This document shows positions 18,176 to 22,328 of a DNA stretch of 22,328 bases, piece by piece. The notes under the pieces were generated by a model that ran no database searches, had not been told where the DNA came from, and saw nothing but the letters and a program-made list of their open reading frames with translations. This stretch comes from JBCBSS01 sp039819065 (lineage in GTDB: Bacteria; Bacteroidota; Bacteroidia; Cytophagales; Cyclobacteriaceae). Every line of letters starts with the position of its first letter. Position 1 is the first letter of the stretch. Where the stretch lies: assembly GCA_039819065.1 (NCBI GenBank), contig JBCBSS010000138.1, positions 1-22,328 of the forward strand, in the 5' to 3' direction. The translations under genes and the position numbers were made by a program.

Positions 18176-18217
18176 ATGGAAAATGCTCAATTAAATACAC
18201 CAAGACACATCCTATGA
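18176..18217 (+). CDS. Possible 13-residue upstream peptide coupled to the repeat protein
   Basis: An ATG at 18176 opens a 13-codon frame (MENAQLNTPRHIL) whose TGA overlaps the ATG of the next gene in an ATGA arrangement. This is the classic geometry for translational coupling. It is too short to judge by composition and may be chance. Confidence 0.25.
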   Translation: MENAQLNTPRHIL

Positions 18218-19518
18218 GTCAATCTGCAAAAAGGAGAAGCCCTGGCGCCCCGAAATTGAAGCGACAAAAGGCGGTACGCAATCTCTCACTTGGTACGCAA
18301 CGGCGTCATACCGCGAGCGTCAGCCAGAGAAGCGCTTCGCCTGGCAAAAGGAGAGAAAGCAGGGCATCAAAGGCACCCGGTGTTGTCAAAAGTAAAGAAC
18401 CGGTAGCAGGCCTTTCTCCCAAACCAGACCGCTGGTTCAAAGGCCGAAACCTATACCCGACAGCGGGAGCAGATGGAAAAACCGTCTACCTGCCGCAACA
18501 AAGCGACACTACCCCCTCAGAGCTACGCAGGGGTCAGTTCGTCAAAGATGTGGATAATGGCAAAGAAGCCACGCCGGGACAGCCACCGAAGAAAGATCAG
18601 ACCAGAGGGCGTAATCTCTACGCTGCCGTGGGTGATGATGGAGTCACTACTTACCTGCCTCAGAAGAGCGATGCCACACCGGCCGAATTGCTCAAGGGGC
18701 AATTTGTGAAAGACGTGGATACTGGCAAAGCAGTGATCGATGGCAAATCACCAAAGAAAGACCGTTGGTACAAAGGCCGCAATCTCTACCCTGCTGAGGG
18801 AGTAGATCGAAAGACGGTTTATCTACCTCAGAAAAGCGAGGCTACCCCGTCCGAGTTGCTCAAAGGGCAGTTTGTAAAGGATGTAGATGCCGGCAAAGAC
18901 GTACTAGACGGAGCACCACCTAAGCCCGATCGCTGGTATAGAGGGCGGAATCTCTATCCTGCCCTTGGAGATGATGGCAAAACCATTTACCTGCCCCAAA
19001 AGAGTGATGCTACCCCATCTGAGTTACTTCGAGGAAGGTATGTGAAGGATGAAGACCTGGGCAAAGAAGTCATTGAAGGTTATGCTCCGAAGGAAGACCA
19101 GACGAGAGGACGTAACCTGTACGCAACCTTGGCCGAAGCGGGACAGGTCATTTACCTCCCCCAGGAAAGTGAAGCCACGCCATCAGAGCTTCAGAAAGGG
19201 CAGTTTGTACAAGACCTCGACCGTGGTAAGGATGTCATAGAAGCCCTTCCTAAAAACATGAAGCCCAAAATCGATAGCAACAGCCGGGTGGATGATCAGG
19301 GAAGGCTATTATATCCGGTGAAGGTGCCTTCAGAAGCTGAAGGAGAGCCATACGAGATAGTGTATTACCCCAAAGAAAGCGAAGCCACCGAAGTGGAAAA
19401 AAGAAAGGGCCTTTTCATCCGGTACGACGAGATAAAGGATGAAAGCATCACCAGACGACGTGCCGAAAGAGTGTACCGCATCCAGGGAAGAAATCGAAGT
19501 AATGCGCTCAGCGAATGA
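18214..19518 (+). CDS. Basic tandem-repeat protein of unknown family
   Basis: This 434-residue protein has no recognised family. Residues 1-69 are rich in Arg, Lys and Ser and look disordered. Residues 70-346 hold five repeats of 54-56 residues with the consensus GRNLYPA-GDDGKT-YLPQ, then KSDATPSELLKGQFVKDVD and GK-V--G. A degenerate sixth repeat (347-408) keeps YYPKESEAT and KGLFIRYD. Repeats 1, 3 and 4 open with K-DRW, repeats 2 and 5 with K-DQTRGRNLYA, so there are two unit types. There is no signal peptide, membrane segment or known catalytic motif. It lies 204 bases after the TcA-like gene and 60 bases before the next gene, which suggests a role with the toxin, for example as partner, chaperone or cargo; none of these is shown by sequence. 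It is clearly not TcB or TcC, as it lacks SpvB and RHS repeats. Confidence 0.85.
   Translation: MSQSAKRRSPGAPKLKRQKAVRNLSLGTQRRHTASVSQRSASPGKRRESRASKAPGVVKSKEPVAGLSPKPDRWFKGRNLYPTAGADGKTVYLPQQSDTTPSELRRGQFVKDVDNGKEATPGQPPKKDQTRGRNLYAAVGDDGVTTYLPQKSDATPAELLKGQFVKDVDTGKAVIDGKSPKKDRWYKGRNLYPAEGVDRKTVYLPQKSEATPSELLKGQFVKDVDAGKDVLDGAPPKPDRWYRGRNLYPALGDDGKTIYLPQKSDATPSELLRGRYVKDEDLGKEVIEGYAPKEDQTRGRNLYATLAEAGQVIYLPQESEATPSELQKGQFVQDLDRGKDVIEALPKNMKPKIDSNSRVDDQGRLLYPVKVPSEAEGEPYEIVYYPKESEATEVEKRKGLFIRYDEIKDESITRRRAERVYRIQGRNRSNALSE
18421..19251 (+). repeat. Five tandem 162-168-bp coding repeats
   Basis: The five units cover residues 70-125, 126-180, 181-236, 237-292 and 293-346 of the repeat protein. 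Protein identity between units is high in YLPQ-SDATPSEL and KGQFVKDVD, yet the DNA differs at many third positions. The duplications are therefore old and kept by selection on the protein rather than recent slippage. Confidence 0.85.
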
Positions 19519-19578
19519 TCATGAGTCAGATAAAACGAAATAAGTAAATAGAAAATATTAACCGAAAAAATTAAAGCC

Positions 19579-20892
19579 ATGGCTACAACACAAAGTAGGC
19601 AATTACAAAAACGAAAAAACGCTCTTCGACATAAGCTTCAAGCCGATGCAGACAAGGTGAGCAAAACTAACTCCAGCTTAAAAAAAATAAACAGGGACGA
19701 TGATGATGTAAAAAATGATACAGATACGGTTCAAACATCAACATCGGATGGAAACACTGACGGAACATCTGAGCAGGTAGATGACACGTCCAACGTGACG
19801 TTGCAGAATATCAAGGATCCGTCCAGGGTATTAAAAACCTTAGATAATCTCATACCTCGTGGCGAAACGGAATCTGAAGTAAAAGAGAACACGCAACGTT
19901 ACTGGGCGTATGTGGATAATTTCCATGAGATTTATGGTATTTATCCCTGGGAAGTAGTACATACACTTCACCCCAAGGATAGAGCAACTAGTACAGCTAC
20001 AACCAACAGTAACAACACCCAAAATGCTAAAACTTTGGCCAGGGATTTTCTTAATCTCCAGGAAAGAATAAAAAGCATGGAGAAAGATTTCAAATCCTTG
20101 CCTAAACTTTCTTCAGCACCTAAATACAATGGGCCTCAGGCAGAAAAAGTAAATGATGCAATAGATTTAATAAAGAAAGATGCTAAGGAAGCAAGGGAAA
20201 GAGCACAACAAAATCGAAGTGATCAAAGCTTGCAGGATACAGCAAACAATCTCACTGAGCTGGCGGAAACGGCTGAGTATACGGCTCGATTATTCCAATA
20301 TATGCACCAGAATGCACAGCAACTTGGTAATAGGATCACCAATGATTTTCAAGCAGTAACAGATAGTACCCATCGGGATCAGTATCTTCAGGAAATGGCC
20401 GATTTGATCAGTGCTTATGTCACCAATCGGGGCTTATGGACAGGGCAGGAGCAAAGAGCTGAGATCATCTATAATTTGAACAGGCCAGAGGATTTTTTCA
20501 GACAAGGATATAACACGTTGGGACAAACCGCACAGCAAGCGGTGGAGAATAATGTTTCTTTACAGAATCTTCTTGCCAATTTGTCTTACAACCTGGAAGC
20601 AAAAAGTTATGGCCGTAGAGTAGAAAGTTTGGAAAAACTTAGAAACGAAACATTTGTGCAAGAGCAGACTAGTAGCCAAAGTAGTAATAATCAAAATAAT
20701 GACGCAACCAATAAAGTGGTATCGAAAAGGGATTTAATTGAGAACTATAAGGATGGGTCGACACGCAAAGAAAAGCCCCTGACAGAAAATACACTGCCTG
20801 ATCTTACAGATATATTAATTGATAACAATGGTAAGTTATGGATGGTAATGGATATTTCTGAAAATGGAGAATACACTCTGAAACCTCTATAA
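19579..20892 (+). CDS. Helical protein of unknown family in the TcA cluster
   Basis: This 437-residue protein is not recognised. Residues 1-40 are basic (QKRKNALRHKL). Residues 41-75 are Asp/Thr/Ser-rich and probably disordered. Residues 78-130 include the aromatic motif RYWAYVDNFHEIYGIYPWEVV. Residues 150-350 are helical, with coiled-coil-like stretches (151-176, 187-240) and many Gln/Asn. Residues 360-380 form a Gln/Asn/Ser linker. The tail 408-437 (DLTDILIDNNGKLWMVMDIS) looks like a small beta hairpin. There is no signal peptide and no membrane helix. The ATG at 19579 follows an A-rich leader typical of Bacteroidota starts. It is the third large gene of the cluster, and its low similarity to anything I know, together with its position, makes it a candidate accessory or cargo protein of the Tc-like system. 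Confidence 0.8.
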   Translation: MATTQSRQLQKRKNALRHKLQADADKVSKTNSSLKKINRDDDDVKNDTDTVQTSTSDGNTDGTSEQVDDTSNVTLQNIKDPSRVLKTLDNLIPRGETESEVKENTQRYWAYVDNFHEIYGIYPWEVVHTLHPKDRATSTATTNSNNTQNAKTLARDFLNLQERIKSMEKDFKSLPKLSSAPKYNGPQAEKVNDAIDLIKKDAKEARERAQQNRSDQSLQDTANNLTELAETAEYTARLFQYMHQNAQQLGNRITNDFQAVTDSTHRDQYLQEMADLISAYVTNRGLWTGQEQRAEIIYNLNRPEDFFRQGYNTLGQTAQQAVENNVSLQNLLANLSYNLEAKSYGRRVESLEKLRNETFVQEQTSSQSSNNQNNDATNKVVSKRDLIENYKDGSTRKEKPLTENTLPDLTDILIDNNGKLWMVMDISENGEYTLKPL

Positions 20893-20917
20893 TGAGATAA
20901 ATATAGAGGTAATTTTT
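20883..20917 (+). terminator. Possible rho-independent terminator after the helical protein gene
   Basis: ACCTCTAT (20883-20890) pairs with ATAGAGGT (20903-20910) in an 8-bp stem with a 12-base loop, followed by AATTTTT. The stem starts within the last codons of the gene. It is AT-rich and thus weak. An overlapping alternative pairing downstream suggests attenuation rather than simple termination. Confidence 0.45.
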
Positions 20918-20943
20918 CAACCCTATATTGAAGGATTTACCTC
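20906..20943 (+). promoter_or_regulatory. Alternative hairpin exclusive with the terminator
   Basis: GAGGTAA (20906-20912) can pair with TTACCTC (20937-20943) across a 24-base loop. Its 5' arm reuses the 3' arm of the preceding terminator-like stem, so both cannot form together. This resembles an antiterminator layout 30 bases upstream of the methyltransferase gene. Confidence 0.3.
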
Positions 20944-20973
20944 CTTTATCCTTATGAATTTTAACAGGAAGAT

Positions 20974-22328
20974 ATGCAGGAAGTAGACGCCAATACACTG
21001 AATGATTTTAGCCAATCGGTAATATGGGATTGGCAGTCTCATTACTTTCGTGAAAAAGGAATTGAAGCCTGGCGAACGAAGGAAGTGCCTCATTATGTCA
21101 CCTCCAACCCTACCATTGCCAATACTTACGCTAAACTTTTCCGGGCTTTTCGCCAGGATAGGGTCAACTTCAAAGGCACAGACCGTTTAGCTCCAGTCAC
21201 CATCTGTGAGTTAGGAGCCGGTTCCGGCGCCTTTGCATTTCATTTTATTCAGCGCATGATAGCATTATGCGAAATTGCAGGAGAGAAACCCACTTCCGTA
21301 TTTAAATATGTACTTACTGACATTTCCGAGAAAACTATTTCCTTCTGGCTGGATCACCCTCGTTTCCAGCCCTGGTTAGAATCGGGGGTTTTAGACGTAG
21401 CCTATTTCGACGTGTTGTCGGAAACTGAGATTTCCTTGCAGGTAAGTAAGGAGAAATTGGTGCCTGGTACTTTGGAAGAACCACTTTTAATCATTGGCAA
21501 CTATCTTTTTGATAGTATTCCTCAGGAGATGTTCCATTTCTCAAATGGACAACTGGACGCATGTCAGGTTACCTATTCTTTCCCCGAACAAGGAGAAAAT
21601 CTGAGTGAAGTCGAAAAGTTAGCTAGATTTCAACCCCACTATACTTACAGAAAAACTTCGACTCCGCTTTATTCAGATAACCACCTGAATAAAGTAATTC
21701 GAGACTACCAAAGGGAACTTCAAAGTGGCCATATTCTCTTTCCAGTGCAGGGTTGGGAAGTTGTACAACGACTTAGGGCACTTTCAAAAAGTGGGGCCTT
21801 TGTGCTTGGTGTAGATAAAGGAACAATCGCCTTAGAACAACTTGAACAACACCCTATCCCGGAAATTCAGCAGCACGGTAGTATCTCTATGCCTGTCAAT
21901 ATCCATGCTTTGGCCAGGTTGACAGAAGAGACAGACGGAATGGCATTGCTTCCTCAAAGCAGGATTTGGGACTTCAATATCTTCGGGTTACTACTGACGG
22001 ATTCCGATAAATACACACTTTTAAAGGCTACTTACATAAAAAATGTCGAGAGGGATAACCCTTACGACTTTTACCAAACTGCGGCTAATAAAAGGAAGGA
22101 TATCGATGCCATGACTTTTGAAGAGATACTTTCCTTTACGGAAAGAAGCAGGTATGATGTCATGCAATTCGTTTTCTTTTTACCCAAACTCATAAAAGAA
22201 GCCCCCTTTTTGAGTCTTAATAATGGCCAGGTCTTATCCGAAACTATTGATAAGGTTTGGGAAGCCCACTACCCCTTAGGAGAAGAATTGGCCATTATTA
22301 AGACTCAAAAAGGGGGCTTCTTTTATGA
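20974..22328 (+). CDS. MidA/NDUFAF7-like SAM-dependent methyltransferase, 3' end missing
   Basis: At least 451 residues are open to the window edge. Motif I is ICELGAGSGAFAFHF (77-91), the acidic end of strand 2 is in LTDIS (114-118), a further acidic position is in VAYFDVLS (142-149), and LLIIGNYLFDSIPQ (171-184) corresponds to the ANE-FDALP motif of the Methyltransf_28 family (MidA, mitochondrial NDUFAF7). NDUFAF7 dimethylates an arginine of complex I; the target here is unknown. The middle and C-terminal parts (about 200-438) differ from classical members. It follows the helical protein gene by 81 bases and may belong to the operon or start its own unit after the attenuator-like hairpins. 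Residues from about 439 on are encoded by an exact reverse copy of bases 22190-22229, so the last 13 residues are suspect. The start ATG is preceded by ACAGGAAGAT, a fair ribosome site. Confidence 0.75.
   Translation, partial: MQEVDANTLNDFSQSVIWDWQSHYFREKGIEAWRTKEVPHYVTSNPTIANTYAKLFRAFRQDRVNFKGTDRLAPVTICELGAGSGAFAFHFIQRMIALCEIAGEKPTSVFKYVLTDISEKTISFWLDHPRFQPWLESGVLDVAYFDVLSETEISLQVSKEKLVPGTLEEPLLIIGNYLFDSIPQEMFHFSNGQLDACQVTYSFPEQGENLSEVEKLARFQPHYTYRKTSTPLYSDNHLNKVIRDYQRELQSGHILFPVQGWEVVQRLRALSKSGAFVLGVDKGTIALEQLEQHPIPEIQQHGSISMPVNIHALARLTEETDGMALLPQSRIWDFNIFGLLLTDSDKYTLLKATYIKNVERDNPYDFYQTAANKRKDIDAMTFEEILSFTERSRYDVMQFVFFLPKLIKEAPFLSLNNGQVLSETIDKVWEAHYPLGEELAIIKTQKGGFFY
22190..22328. repeat. 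Perfect 40-bp inverted repeat reaching the window edge
   Basis: Bases 22190-22229 are the exact reverse complement of 22289-22328, with a 59-base spacer. The match stops inside the window but continues to the very last base at the outer side. It lies in a coding gene, where such a perfect long hairpin is unusual. A fold-back artefact at a contig end is the simplest reading. Confidence 0.9.

Noticed and set aside
19515..19547. Ten-codon frame ATGATCATGAGTCAG... overlapping the stop of the repeat-protein gene
   Set aside because: It is too short and lies 31 bases before the next start without overlapping it; it resembles the start of the preceding gene only over a few bases.
18214..20892. Idea that the 434-aa and 437-aa proteins are TcB and TcC
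   Set aside because: Neither has SpvB, FG-GAP or RHS YD-repeat motifs, and both are far shorter than TcB (about 1500 aa) or TcC (about 950 aa).

Overview
The window looks like a piece of a Bacteroidota (Cytophagales/Flavobacteriia-type) chromosome. The reasons are the moderate to low GC, AT-rich gaps, starts without clear Shine-Dalgarno sequences, an arsenic gene set with a DUF6428 protein, and an intergenic hairpin of a kind I recall from that phylum. No search could be run; family names rest on motifs read by eye.

Left part (1-2294, minus strand): an arsenic-response operon transcribed leftward. Its order is an ArsR-type repressor, a DUF6428 protein, a cytoplasmic thioredoxin-type arsenate reductase with the full Cys triad, and a second reductase paralogue that carries a signal peptide. 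Palindromic sites lie just before arsR and before the DUF6428 gene. The operon may continue off the left edge, where an arsenite exporter would be expected.

Middle gap (2295-3055): a decayed coding fragment on the minus strand, followed by a very AT-rich stretch of about 400 bases that probably holds the promoter of the rightward cluster.

Right part (3056-22328, plus strand): a toxin-like cluster dominated by one 4802-residue protein. It has the full TcA architecture (VYSPAAY segment, alpha-helical shell, ABC-toxin N region, neuraminidase-like domain, pore-forming helices, TcB-binding domain). It is almost twice the usual TcA length (about 2500 residues) because two blocks of hemopexin-like repeats are inserted. 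I count 24 and 12 repeats, equal to six plus three four-bladed propellers. The short gene before it (148 aa) appears to encode the helical segment that starts single-chain relatives, so TcA is split over two genes.

No TcB or TcC gene lies in the 4.3 kb downstream. Instead there are a 129-bp hairpin element, a basic protein with five 55-residue repeats and a sixth degenerate one, a helical protein of unknown family, an attenuator-like pair of exclusive hairpins, and a MidA/NDUFAF7-like methyltransferase cut by the window end. The last 40 bases are a perfect inverted copy of upstream sequence and run exactly to the edge, which suggests a fold-back artefact at a contig end.

Working picture: an arsenic operon sits beside a non-canonical Tc-like system in which a propeller-studded TcA works with unfamiliar partner proteins, or with TcB/TcC encoded elsewhere.
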